A stretch of DNA of 64,000 bases from Sphingomonas sp. CCH21-G11 (GTDB taxonomy: Bacteria > Pseudomonadota > Alphaproteobacteria > Sphingomonadales > Sphingomonadaceae), in NCBI RefSeq assembly GCF_001555965.1, contig NZ_LSHX01000019.1:1-64000 (forward strand), in the 5' to 3' direction. Position numbers and translations under genes: made by a program. The notes beneath the pieces were generated by a model. That model had not been told where the DNA came from. It did not search any database and saw nothing but the letters and a program-made list of their open reading frames with translations. Below are positions 1 through 8,458 of the stretch, one piece after another. Each line of letters begins with the position of its first letter. The stretch's first letter is position 1.

Positions 1-692
1 GGCGGAGGCGGCGGCGGTGCCGCGGGCTCGCCGAAGTTGAAGGTCAGGCCGCCGAGGATGCTGTGCGACCGGAAGCGCGAGTCGAGGCTCGCACCGGTGG
101 CCGCGACAACGGTCACGTCATCGGCGTTGAAGAAGCGATACTTCACGCTGACGTCGACATTGTCGGAGAGCGGCGCGCGCACACCGGCCAGAACCTGCCA
201 GGCAAAGACCGTGTCGCTGTCGTCGAGCAGGACGCGCGGCAGAACGCCGAAATCGCTGTACTTGACGCGCGCGACACCGACGCCGCCGCCCACAAAGCCC
301 TGGGCACCGTCGTCGGGCCCAAAGTCGATCAGGCCGTTGGCCATGAAGCTCAGCGCCGACGAGTCACCCGTGGCCGGATTCTCGTAAATGCCCGCCGGAA
401 CGCCACCGACCGGGATGGTCAGCTGGTGCGCATCGACGCTCGCTTCGCGATAGCCGACTTCGGCTTCGACGCGGAACGGCCCGAAGTCATAGCCGATCGT
501 GGCATCGACATCCCAGCCATAGTCATTGTCGGTGGACAGGATGTTCTGGCCAGTGCTCGACAGGTCGAAATCATGATCTTCAACGATCATCGCGCCGCCT
601 TCGACGCCCACATACCACGCGTTGTCGCGGGCGAGGGCGGGAGTAGCGAGCGCGGTAGTCGCAAGCGCCAATGTGATGGCAAGCTTCCGCAT
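1..692 (-). CDS. OmpA-like/porin-family outer-membrane beta-barrel protein (3' end outside window)
   Basis: The 5' part of an exported beta-barrel protein; the C-terminal end lies beyond position 1. It starts at an ATG preceded by AGGAAAGGGG, a strong ribosome binding site. Residues 1-21 form a signal peptide ending in ALA. The rest alternates short polar and apolar stretches typical of an eight-stranded OmpA/OmpW-type barrel (for example YVGVEGGAMI, IGYDFGPFRVEAEVGYR, VSVKYRFF). The last visible residues are a proline run after FNFGEPAAPPPP, which in OmpA-family proteins often links the barrel to a periplasmic peptidoglycan-binding domain; whether that domain follows cannot be seen. A weak promoter-like TTGCAC-17-TAGGGA lies upstream. 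The family assignment is by fold pattern, not by a diagnostic motif. Confidence 0.75.
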   Translation of the reverse strand, partial: MRKLAITLALATTALATPALARDNAWYVGVEGGAMIVEDHDFDLSSTGQNILSTDNDYGWDVDATIGYDFGPFRVEAEVGYREASVDAHQLTIPVGGVPAGIYENPATGDSSALSFMANGLIDFGPDDGAQGFVGGGVGVARVKYSDFGVLPRVLLDDSDTVFAWQVLAGVRAPLSDNVDVSVKYRFFNADDVTVVAATGASLDSRFRSHSILGGLTFNFGEPAAPPPPP

Positions 693-798
693 TGTAATCC
701 CCTTTCCTGGTTGTCCTACGGACAGCGCAAACTCCCTACTCGGGTGTTAGTTTCCGTGCAAGCGCACAATATCGTCCGTTGTTGCGCGATAGACACAA

Positions 799-1302
799 TC
801 AAGCTGCAGCAATCAGACCATGTATGCGAAGTGCGGCAAGTAGTGCGGCGATCGTGGCACGCGCCTGTTGGTCCACCACCGCACCGCCGGACGGGTCCGC
901 GATCGCGGGCTGGCGTGCCCCGACGACCTGCATGCCCGCGACCTCGAACCGGGTACCGCGAAGCTCGCCCTGCGACCACTCCGCACCCAGCCATGTCAGC
1001 ATGACCCCGTCAACGATCGACCATGCGGACATGCCGACGGTGGGCACGTGGTGCCGCCAGCCGCCGGTCGTCCAGGTCGCGATCTGGCCCTCCCGTCCGG
1101 TCCAGATGTCGGTCGCTGGCGCACCGACGATCCAGCAGTCGCCAGGCGTGGGATCTTCCGGAGGCAGCCCGGTCGTCCCGCGCACCACGAGGTGGAGCAG
1201 CGTGTCGATCGCGACCAGGGCCTCGTTGTGCGTCAGTTCCTTCTGCGCCTGACCGGCATAGAGCATCGGCAGCGAGAACCGGGGGGTCTTGTCGTCATCC
1301 AT
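799..1302 (-). CDS. DUF2793 domain-containing protein (GTA/prophage-associated)
   Basis: A 167-residue protein with the DUF2793 signature near the N-terminus (LPMLYAGQAQKELTHNEAL). DUF2793 proteins sit at the end of gene-transfer-agent or prophage tail clusters in alphaproteobacteria, next to the tail-tip protein, and that is the position here: the gp15-like fragment lies immediately upstream on the same strand. Its function is unknown; it may be a virion or tail-fibre accessory. I chose the ATG at 1302 (MDDDKTPRF); an in-frame ATG at 1317 with GGTGG-rich sequence between would add five residues. The gene itself looks intact although most of the cluster upstream is gone. Confidence 0.8.
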   Translation of the reverse strand: MDDDKTPRFSLPMLYAGQAQKELTHNEALVAIDTLLHLVVRGTTGLPPEDPTPGDCWIVGAPATDIWTGREGQIATWTTGGWRHHVPTVGMSAWSIVDGVMLTWLGAEWSQGELRGTRFEVAGMQVVGARQPAIADPSGGAVVDQQARATIAALLAALRIHGLIAAA

Positions 1303-1324
1303 GGGTCCACCTTTCATGAGCGGG

Positions 1325-2347
1325 TCATTGCGGTGCGGAGATGATCAGCGGGCGGGATGCGCCATGCGTACCGAGCTGTCTGACCTCGACGCTCGCCAGC
1401 GCCGCGGCGACGGCGGGATCGTCAATGGCCAGGGCCGGCATGGACACCTCGGCCACCACGTCGCCATCCGCCCGGTGCAACGTGACCCGATAGCGTTCCG
1501 CGTCTTCGCCCAGCGGCACATCGGCGCCGTCGATCCAGGTCCAGCCGCTGCGGCCGCGGCGCCGCCACGACAGCATTAGTGCGTCGCCCGGCGTGCGTTG
1601 CCACGTGCCATGGACCGGCGCGGGCGGCACCAGCGACCGACCATCGATCCGGACCGTCGCGCGCGACGGGTCGGGCCGGTCGCCGATCCCGCTCGCCTCG
1701 ACCTGCATGTCGACGCCAATCAGCGCGGGCGACAGATCGATCGACCGCAACGCGTCGCGGTCGAGCAGGACGAAGCGCTCGTCCGGCTGATGCGTGCCGA
1801 TCGCCCATTCGGTGCCGCGCCGTCCGCGCCACAGGCGCGACAGCCGCCATCGGTTCGCCCCCAGCGGCACGGCCGATCCGAACTGCACCAGCTCGTCCCC
1901 GATCAGCGCCGCGTTGGCACCTGCCGCCAGAGCACGGTCATCCGCATCTTCCAGCGTCATCGCCGCGTTCAGGAGTGCGACGACGATCTCGTTCCGCCGG
2001 TCCTCGATCGTGGCCGGACCGTCGCGCAGCGGCGCCGCGACGCCGCCGATCACGCTCGGCGGGGCCGTGCGGCCTTGCGGCGTCCAGCGCGCGCCATCGG
2101 GACTCGTCGCGATCGCCGCGCTGCGCCAGCCCGACGACGTGCCGGCGGCCGCGATCAGCAACTGCGCGCGCTCGACCGGTGCATCGTCGATCAGCGGCGC
2201 CTCGGCGATCGCCAGAACGGTGGGCCCGTGAACCAGATCGGGCGCGGGCGCGACCCGGCCCGAAGAACCGGCGTCGATCACCCCTGCGCCGGTGATGCGC
2301 CGCAGCTCGAGCACGACCGTCATCGCTTCCAGGGTCCAGCCGGTCAT
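1325..2347 (-). pseudogene. C-terminal fragment of GTA tail-tip/host-specificity protein (gp15-like)
   Basis: An open frame of 340 codons that resembles only the C-terminal part of the large (usually over 1,200 residues) GTA/phage 'host specificity' protein with a TIM-barrel-like N-terminal half. Phrases such as GWTLEAMTVVLELRR, ALIGDELVQFGSA and WRLSRLWRGRRGTEW are characteristic of that beta-rich C-terminal region. The N-terminal two thirds and all upstream tail genes are missing. The frame begins abruptly at about 2347, where it abuts the start of a small-terminase-like gene in another frame. The ATG at 2347 is probably fortuitous, so translation is uncertain. It is read as a remnant left by a large internal deletion of a GTA cluster. 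Confidence 0.65.
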
Positions 2348-2624
2348 CCTCGGGGTCGAGCGTCTGGAGCGCGCGCTCCAGCAGCATCATCTCCAGCCGG
2401 ACAAACCCTTCCGACAGCGCTTCGGCCATCGCCGCGCGAAACGCCGGATCGGCGCGGCGGCGGCGCTGCACGCCTTCCTCGGAAATGCCCGCCGCCTTGG
2501 CCGAACGCCGGATGTTGCACGTCATCGCCAGCGCGCTCAGGAACCGGTCGATGTCCTTCTTGGTATAGCGCGCGCCCGGCGTGCGCTTGCGGGGTAATCG
2601 CGCCTGTGTCTTTGCCCCCGCCAT
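2346..2624 (-). pseudogene. N-terminal fragment of small-terminase-like (GTA gp1-like) protein
   Basis: The first ~93 codons encode a basic start (MAGAKTQARLPRKR) followed by YTKKDIDRFLSALAMTCNI, RSAKAAGISEEGV and LEMMLLERAL. This is the helix-turn-helix pattern of small-terminase-like proteins that open GTA and prophage clusters. A good ribosome binding site (GGGGGAGGACC) precedes the ATG. After about position 2346 the protein-like pattern stops: the frame runs on as an arginine-rich shadow of the gp15-like fragment until a stop at 1938, giving a possible 228-residue chimera. The small-terminase assignment rests on pattern and context and is less certain than the gp15 one. Confidence 0.5.
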
Positions 2625-2730
2625 TTGGTCCTCCCCCTGACTGTCCGAACCGCCGCTGGCCGCCCTAGACGCAATCGGGCCGGAAGGCGTCGCCGCCCCG
2701 GCCCGACTCGCAATTCGTCATCGTTCCCGT

Positions 2731-2781
2731 TATGTGCCAGATCAGCGTGACGATGTCAAGCAAATCTAACCGCTACGGTTA
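2731..2781 (-). promoter_or_regulatory. Promoter with upstream palindrome for the GTA remnant
   Basis: On the minus strand a consensus -35 TTGACA (2754-2759) is followed after 17 bp by CACATA (2731-2736). A perfect inverted repeat, TAACCG-CTA-CGGTTA (2767-2781), lies 8 bp upstream of the -35, centred near -50, where an activator would bind. Its arms resemble the TTAACC half-site of CtrA, a known regulator of alphaproteobacterial GTAs, but the spacing does not match the TTAA-N7-TTAA box exactly. The predicted leader to the ATG at 2624 is about 100 nt. Confidence 0.45.
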
Positions 2782-2802
2782 AATGTTGCGACCGTCAAAA
2801 GC

Positions 2803-2831
2803 TCCCCGTCAGGTGAGGGGTTGGGGTGGGA
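2803..2831. repeat. Partial small G-rich palindromic repeat (family B)
   Basis: A degenerate copy of the CCCCTTCAGGGGAGGGGTTGGGGTGGG-type element that recurs at 6955 and 15278. It lies between the end of sufA and the GTA-remnant promoter. The stem here is decayed (CTCCCCGTCAGGTGAGGGG). Confidence 0.6.
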
Positions 2832-2851
2832 CCTATCCGTTGCAACCGCCC

Positions 2852-3211
2852 TCAGACGGTAAAGCTCTCCCCACACCCGCACGCACCCTTGGCGTTAGGG
2901 TTGTTGAACACGAAACCGGCGGTGAAATCATCCTCCACCCAGTCCATCGTCGAACCGATCAGGTACAAAACCGACCCGCCATCGACGAAGAAGGTGCCGC
3001 CTGGCGTCTCGATCCGCTCGTCCATCGGATTGGCGGCGGTGACATAATCGACCGAATAGGCCAGCCCCGAACAGCCGCGTTTGGGCGTCGACAATTTGAC
3101 CCCGATCGCATCCGCCGGCGCGCGCGACATCAGCTCGGCGACGCGCGCTTCGGCGCGTTCGGTCAGCAGGACGGCGGCGGGCCGCTGGCGGGTGGTGGTC
3201 GTCGTGGTCAT
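2852..3211 (-). CDS. sufA: SufA/IscA (HesB) A-type iron-sulfur carrier
   Basis: A 119-residue A-type carrier that accepts Fe-S clusters from the SufBCD scaffold and passes them to apo-proteins in the cytoplasm. The three cluster-ligating cysteines are present: Cys47 (RGCSGLAY) and Cys111/Cys113 in the C-terminal GACGCGESF motif. The start at 3211 (MTTTTTTRQRP) overlaps the stop of the DUF59 gene by one base (TGATG), which fixes it. It is the last gene of the suf operon. The length matches the family, and the threonine run at the N-terminus is the only unusual feature. Confidence 0.95.
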   Translation of the reverse strand: MTTTTTTRQRPAAVLLTERAEARVAELMSRAPADAIGVKLSTPKRGCSGLAYSVDYVTAANPMDERIETPGGTFFVDGGSVLYLIGSTMDWVEDDFTAGFVFNNPNAKGACGCGESFTV

Positions 3212-3684
3212 CACAGCATTCCCAATTCGAGCCGCGCCTCGTCGGACATCTTGCCCGGGTCCCAGGGCGGATCCCACACCAGGTTGACGTCGACGGTGCC
3301 GACGCCCGGCACCGCGCCGACGCGCAATTCGACTTCGCCCGGCATCGTCTCGGCGACCGGGCAATGCGGCGTAGTCAGTGTCATCATCACGTCGACATGC
3401 CCGTCCGCGCTCACCTCGACGCCATAGATCAGGCCGAGCTCATAGATGTTGACCGGAATTTCCGGGTCATAGATTTCCTTGAGCGCGGCGATGACGTTTT
3501 CGTAAATCTCGCCGCCCGGCGCGTCGGGGGCCACGCCCTCGGGCTTGTGCGCCAGGAACCCGTCCAGATAGTCGCGCCGGCGCGGGCCTTCGGGCGCACC
3601 TGCGGGCGCGTCCTGCACCCGGGCACGCGGCGGCGGCGCGACCGCGTCGACTTCCTCGATCCTGAAACCCGGTTCGTCGCTCAT
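3211..3684 (-). CDS. SUF-system DUF59/MIP18-family Fe-S assembly factor
   Basis: A 157-residue protein whose C-terminal ~100 residues form a DUF59 (MIP18-like) domain: ALKEIYDPEIPVNIYELGLI, followed by TLTTPHCPVAETMP with the conserved cysteine, and DPPWDPGKMSDEAR near the end. Such proteins (SufT/PaaD-like) help maturation or transfer of Fe-S clusters. The first ~50 residues are a low-complexity, proline-rich linker typical of the alphaproteobacterial form. The start at 3684 overlaps the sufS stop by 4 bp (ATGA). Together with sufA it closes the suf operon. Confidence 0.93.
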   Translation of the reverse strand: MSDEPGFRIEEVDAVAPPPRARVQDAPAGAPEGPRRRDYLDGFLAHKPEGVAPDAPGGEIYENVIAALKEIYDPEIPVNIYELGLIYGVEVSADGHVDVMMTLTTPHCPVAETMPGEVELRVGAVPGVGTVDVNLVWDPPWDPGKMSDEARLELGML

Positions 3685-4946
3685 CCGAAGATCCTCGTCA
3701 CTCGCTTGATGCCCTCGACCAGCCGCTCGACATCCGCCGCCTGGCTGTGCACCCCGAAACTCGCCCGCGCCGTCGCCGGCACGCCCAGCACGTCCATCAG
3801 CGGCTGCGCGCAATGATGCCCGGCGCGGATCGCCACGCCGCTCTCGTCCAATATGGTACCGATGTCGTGCGGGTGCACGCCCTCGACCGCAAAGCTCACA
3901 ATCCCGGCCGAATCCTTGGGCCCGAACAGCGTCACCGAATTGATCTTCGACAATGCCTCGCGCGTCATGGCCACCAGTTCGGCTTCATGCGCGTGGATGC
4001 GCTCCAGCCCGATCGCCTCGACATAGTCGATCGCCGCGTGCAGCCCCAGCGCGCCGACGATGTGCGGTGTCCCCGCCTCGAACCGGCCCGGCGGCGGGGC
4101 ATAGGTCGTGCCCGCGAACGACACCCGGTCGATCATCGCGCCGCCGCCCTGCCATGGCGGCATCGCCTCGAGCAGCTCGGCGCGCGCCCACAACGCCCCG
4201 ATCCCGGTCGGACCATAGAGCTTGTGCGCGGACAGGACGTAGAAATCGCAATCGAGCGCCTGAACGTCGACCGTCATCCGTGGCACCGCCTGGCATCCGT
4301 CAAGCAACAGCTTCGCGCCCACGCCGTGCGCCAGGTCGGCTGCGCGCCGCGCGTCCAGCACCGATCCCAGCACGTTGGACACATGCGCCAGCGCGACCAG
4401 CCTGTGCGCGGGCGTCAGCATCGCCGCCATCGCGTCCAGGTCGATCCGGTGATCCGGGGTCAGCGGCACCACGTCGATATGTGCGCCAATGGGCTCCGCG
4501 ACCAGCTGCCACGGCACGATGTTGGAATGATGCTCCAGCGCGGACAGCAGGATGCGGTCGCCCGGCTTGAGCTGGCTCGCTGCCCAGCTTTGCGCGACCA
4601 GGTTGATCCCCTCGGTCGCGCCGCGCACGAACACCACCTCGCCCGCCTCGCGCGCATTCAGGAACGTCGCCACCCGCGCCCGCGCGGCTTCATAGGCGAT
4701 CGTCATGTCGGCCGACCGCCGATAGACGCCGCGATGCACCGTCGCATAGCTCGTGTCATAGCCGCGCGCGATCGCATCGATCACCGCCTGAGGCTTCTGC
4801 GCCGTCGCAGCCGTATCCAGATACGCCCAGCCCTTCGGAATCGCCGGAAAATCCGCCCGCACATCTAGCGGCGCCCTGTGCTCCCCCTCCCGCGCGCGGG
4901 AGGGGGTCGGGGGGTGGGCCTGGTCCAGCCGAACCGCTTCACCCAT
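3681..4946 (-). CDS. sufS: SufS group II cysteine desulfurase
   Basis: A PLP-dependent enzyme that removes sulfur from L-cysteine and delivers it as persulfide for Fe-S cluster assembly. The PLP lysine is Lys242 (SAHKLYGPTG) and the persulfide cysteine is Cys379 (RAGHHCAQPLM); ALEHHSNIVPW is also present. The product is 421 residues from the ATG at 4946, which overlaps the sufD stop by 8 bp. The first ~27 residues are odd: they are encoded by a G-rich palindromic repeat (4881-4920) and read as a Pro/Arg-rich tail before the family-typical LDVRADFP. An in-frame GTG at 4862 would skip the repeat entirely and give about 393 residues, so the true start is not settled. The enzyme core is intact. 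Confidence 0.95.
   Translation of the reverse strand: MGEAVRLDQAHPPTPSRAREGEHRAPLDVRADFPAIPKGWAYLDTAATAQKPQAVIDAIARGYDTSYATVHRGVYRRSADMTIAYEAARARVATFLNAREAGEVVFVRGATEGINLVAQSWAASQLKPGDRILLSALEHHSNIVPWQLVAEPIGAHIDVVPLTPDHRIDLDAMAAMLTPAHRLVALAHVSNVLGSVLDARRAADLAHGVGAKLLLDGCQAVPRMTVDVQALDCDFYVLSAHKLYGPTGIGALWARAELLEAMPPWQGGGAMIDRVSFAGTTYAPPPGRFEAGTPHIVGALGLHAAIDYVEAIGLERIHAHEAELVAMTREALSKINSVTLFGPKDSAGIVSFAVEGVHPHDIGTILDESGVAIRAGHHCAQPLMDVLGVPATARASFGVHSQAADVERLVEGIKRVTRIFG
4881..4920. repeat. Palindromic G-rich repeat inside the sufS 5' end
   Basis: CTCCCCCTCCCGCGCGCGGG-type stem followed by GGGGTCGGGGGGTGGG. This is a family B element as found in intergenic regions here (6955, 15278), but it lies within the 5' coding part of sufS and keeps the frame open. 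Confidence 0.7.
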
Positions 4947-5712
4947 GCCCGCCACCCTTCTCACCCAGCATCGCTTCCAGCACCGCCTGCGCCGCGATTT
5001 CCAGCGCCGCGCCTTCCGCACCCGCAGCCGTGAAGGCTTGCGTCACGAACGCCTGCAGCATCAGCCGCTTGGCCAGTTCCGGCGGAATGCCGCGCGCCGC
5101 CATGTAGAACAGGCCGGCCTTATCCAGCTCGCCCACCGTCGCGCCATGCGCGCACTTCACGTCATCGGCAAAGATTTCGAGCTGCGGCACCGCATTGGCG
5201 GTGGCGGTGCGGTCGAGCAGCATCGACTTGACCGACTGGCTGCCGTCGCTCTTCTGCGCGTGGCGCGCGACGCGCACCGCGCCGATATAGCTGCCCGTCG
5301 CCCGTCCGCCCAGCACGTTGCGCACCGTCTGGTTGCTGGTCGCTTCCGGCTCGGCATGATGCACGTCGGTGACGATCTCCAGCGTCTGCGCGCCCGTGCC
5401 CAGGATCGCACCGCCCAGCTCGAAATGGCTGCCGCGCGCCAGCCGCACGCCGATCGACAGCCGCCCATAGTCACAGCCCGCGACCAGCGCCTGGACGTTG
5501 AGCGTCGCGCCCTCGCCCAGCTCCGCCTCGATCGCGCGCACCGCCACGCCGTCGACCGGCTCCAGCGCCGGGATCAACAGGGTTTGCGCTTCGCCCGCTG
5601 CCACGACAATCTTCTCGGGCGCGTCCAGCCGCGGCCAGACGCGGGCGAGCGCGTCCAGATCGGCATAGCGCCATGTCTCGTCACGCCGGGTGGGAAGCGC
5701 GGCAATATTCAC
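4939..5712 (-). CDS. sufD: SufD, SufBCD scaffold subunit
   Basis: A 257-residue SufD, the non-catalytic partner of SufB in the SufBC2D scaffold. It starts MNIAALPTRRDETWRYADL, the common SufD opening (the R-x-E-x-W-R-Y-x-x-L motif), and has the right-handed beta-helix core with NQTVRNVLGG and CAHGATVGELD, the conserved C-H pair region shared with SufB. It is shorter than E. coli SufD (over 400 residues), which is normal for the alphaproteobacterial short form. The start overlaps the sufC stop by 4 bp and the stop overlaps sufS by 8 bp. Confidence 0.93.
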   Translation of the reverse strand: MNIAALPTRRDETWRYADLDALARVWPRLDAPEKIVVAAGEAQTLLIPALEPVDGVAVRAIEAELGEGATLNVQALVAGCDYGRLSIGVRLARGSHFELGGAILGTGAQTLEIVTDVHHAEPEATSNQTVRNVLGGRATGSYIGAVRVARHAQKSDGSQSVKSMLLDRTATANAVPQLEIFADDVKCAHGATVGELDKAGLFYMAARGIPPELAKRLMLQAFVTQAFTAAGAEGAALEIAAQAVLEAMLGEKGGGHG

Positions 5713-6545
5713 GCCGCCACCCCCGCATAGCCTTCGCGCTCCAGCTCCAGCGCCAGCTCCGCCCCGCCCGATCGCACGATGCGCCCATCGGCCAGCACAT
5801 GGACGAAATCGGGTCGGACATAGTCGAGCAGCCGCTGATAGTGCGTGATTAGAATGACCGACTTGTCGGGCGCGCGCATGATCCGGTTGATGCCGTCGCC
5901 CACCGCCTTCAGCGCATCGATGTCGAGGCCGGAGTCGGTCTCGTCCAGGATGGCGAGCCGCGGGGCGATGATCCCCATCTGCACCATCTCGTTGCGCTTC
6001 TTCTCGCCGCCAGAAAACCCGACATTGACCGGGCGCTTCAGCATCTCGGCATCCATGCCCAGCGCCGCCGCCTGCGCGCGGGCGAGCTTCAGGAACTCCG
6101 CGCCCGACAGCGGCGCCTCCTCGCGCCCCTTGCGCTGCGCATTCAGCGCCTCGCGCAGGAACTGGACGTTCGACACGCCGGGGATCTCGACCGGATACTG
6201 AAAGCCCAGGAACAGCCCCGCCGCGGCGCGCTCATGCGGGTCTAAATCAAGGAGATCAACCCACCCTTCGTCGCCCCGGACTTGATCCGGGGCCCCGCTG
6301 CCTTGCGCGTCAGAAGAAGAAGCGGGACCCCGGGTCAAGCCCGGGGTGACGGCTGTTTGGAACCGCACCGATCCCCCCGTCACCTCATAACCCGGCCGCC
6401 CGCCCAGCACATAGCCCAGCGTCGACTTGCCCGCGCCGTTCGGCCCCATGATCGCATGCACCTCCCCCGCATTCACGGTGAGGGACAGCCCCTTGAGGAT
6501 CGGCTTGCCGTCGATTTCGGCGTGGAGGTTATCGATTTCGAGCAT
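5709..6545 (-). CDS. sufC: SufC ATPase with an in-frame repeat insertion
   Basis: The ABC-type ATPase of the SufBC2D Fe-S scaffold. Walker A is GPNGAGKST (34-42), the signature motif FSGGEKKRNE (178-186) and Walker B LAILDETDSGLD (197-208). At 278 residues it is about 30 longer than the usual ~250. The excess is residues ~63-96, encoded by an 83-bp palindromic repeat (6269-6351), inserted in frame between the SVRF strand and DLLDLDPHERA, just ahead of the conserved FLGFQYPVEIPG segment. All catalytic motifs are intact, so the protein is probably functional with a surface loop. It is preceded by an AT-rich foreign-looking ORF and followed by sufD with a 4-bp overlap. Confidence 0.95.
   Translation of the reverse strand: MLEIDNLHAEIDGKPILKGLSLTVNAGEVHAIMGPNGAGKSTLGYVLGGRPGYEVTGGSVRFQTAVTPGLTRGPASSSDAQGSGAPDQVRGDEGWVDLLDLDPHERAAAGLFLGFQYPVEIPGVSNVQFLREALNAQRKGREEAPLSGAEFLKLARAQAAALGMDAEMLKRPVNVGFSGGEKKRNEMVQMGIIAPRLAILDETDSGLDIDALKAVGDGINRIMRAPDKSVILITHYQRLLDYVRPDFVHVLADGRIVRSGGAELALELEREGYAGVAA
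6269..6351. repeat. Palindromic repeat (family A) inserted within sufC
   Basis: Two ~31-bp near-perfect inverted arms (left CGTCGCCCCGGACTTGATCC, right ending CAAGCCCGGGGTGACG) around a short spacer. The same element type is intergenic at 15147, 32270, 38177 and 57781. Here it lies within the sufC reading frame and adds roughly 30 codons without a stop. Confidence 0.85.
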
Positions 6546-6577
6546 GGATGATCGCGATCTTAATGATAAATGAACGT

Positions 6578-6898
6578 TTAAATTACGTCGGGATTTGGAA
6601 ATAGAAGCTTATGAAGACCAGAACCAACTCTCTCTCCATATTTCGTCGACAAAAGTGATATCAAATAAAAAGGAATAGAGAAAATTACGAATAACAATAC
6701 AACGAAAAATATTCGCATTCCTAAATCCCCATCCCAACTATATACCCAACCAAACAATATTGCCGGCGAGATTAAAGCGATAACATAATTAAAGGGTTTT
6801 TTATGAAATACAGTGTTGAATACAATGAAGAATATTATAGATGAAATAACAAACTGGCATAGGAGTATTGCTACGCAGAAAATCAACAATAGCATCAC
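6578..6898 (-). CDS. AT-rich hypothetical small membrane protein inside the suf operon
   Basis: I do not recognise the family. The 106-residue product is very hydrophobic, with three or four predicted membrane spans: residues ~2-27 (LLLIFCVAILLCQFVISSII), ~37-52, ~62-83 (IFFVVLLFVIFSIPFYLISL), and a short polar tail ending LFPNPDVI. Base composition and codon use (many AAA, ATT, TTA) contrast sharply with the GC-rich neighbours, so it is probably horizontally acquired. It lies between sufB and sufC, on the same strand and so probably in the same transcript. The first codon is GTG at 6898 or ATG at 6895, overlapping the stop of a sufB-tail-like sequence (TGATG). No toxin, immunity or transporter motif is visible. 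Confidence 0.6.
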   Translation of the reverse strand: MMLLLIFCVAILLCQFVISSIIFFIVFNTVFHKKPFNYVIALISPAILFGWVYSWDGDLGMRIFFVVLLFVIFSIPFYLISLLSTKYGERVGSGLHKLLFPNPDVI

Positions 6899-6945
6899 CC
6901 CATGCTCCTCTCGCGCGAAATCCCCAAAATTTTCTCCACCTCGAC
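6895..6945 (-). pseudogene. Second, diverged copy of the sufB 3' end
   Basis: On the minus strand this reads EVEVEKILGISRERSMG and then a stop, closely matching the real SufB C-terminus, [17 protein letters not shown], which ends at 6991. At DNA level both contain TGGGGATTTCGC in the same register. It lies downstream of the sufB stop, separated by a G-rich repeat, and its TGA overlaps the start of the AT-rich ORF. It is a remnant rather than a gene. Confidence 0.6.
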
Positions 6946-6954
6946 CTCCTTAAG

Positions 6955-6986
6955 CCCCCCCCTTCAGGGGAGGGGTTGGGGTGGGG
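6955..6986. repeat. Palindromic G-rich repeat (family B) after sufB
   Basis: CCCCCCCCTTCAGGGGAGGG stem-loop followed by GTTGGGGTGGGG, directly after the sufB stop codon and before the duplicated sufB tail. Confidence 0.8.
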
Positions 6987-6990
6987 AATG

Positions 6991-8454
<1,464 letters not shown>

Positions 8455-8458
8455 CGGT

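Noticed and set aside
1938..2345. Continuation of the small-terminase-like frame as a 228-residue protein
   Set aside because: Past ~2346 the residues are Arg/Ala-rich and match no fold; the neighbouring frame carries the gp15-like pattern, so this part is not a real domain.
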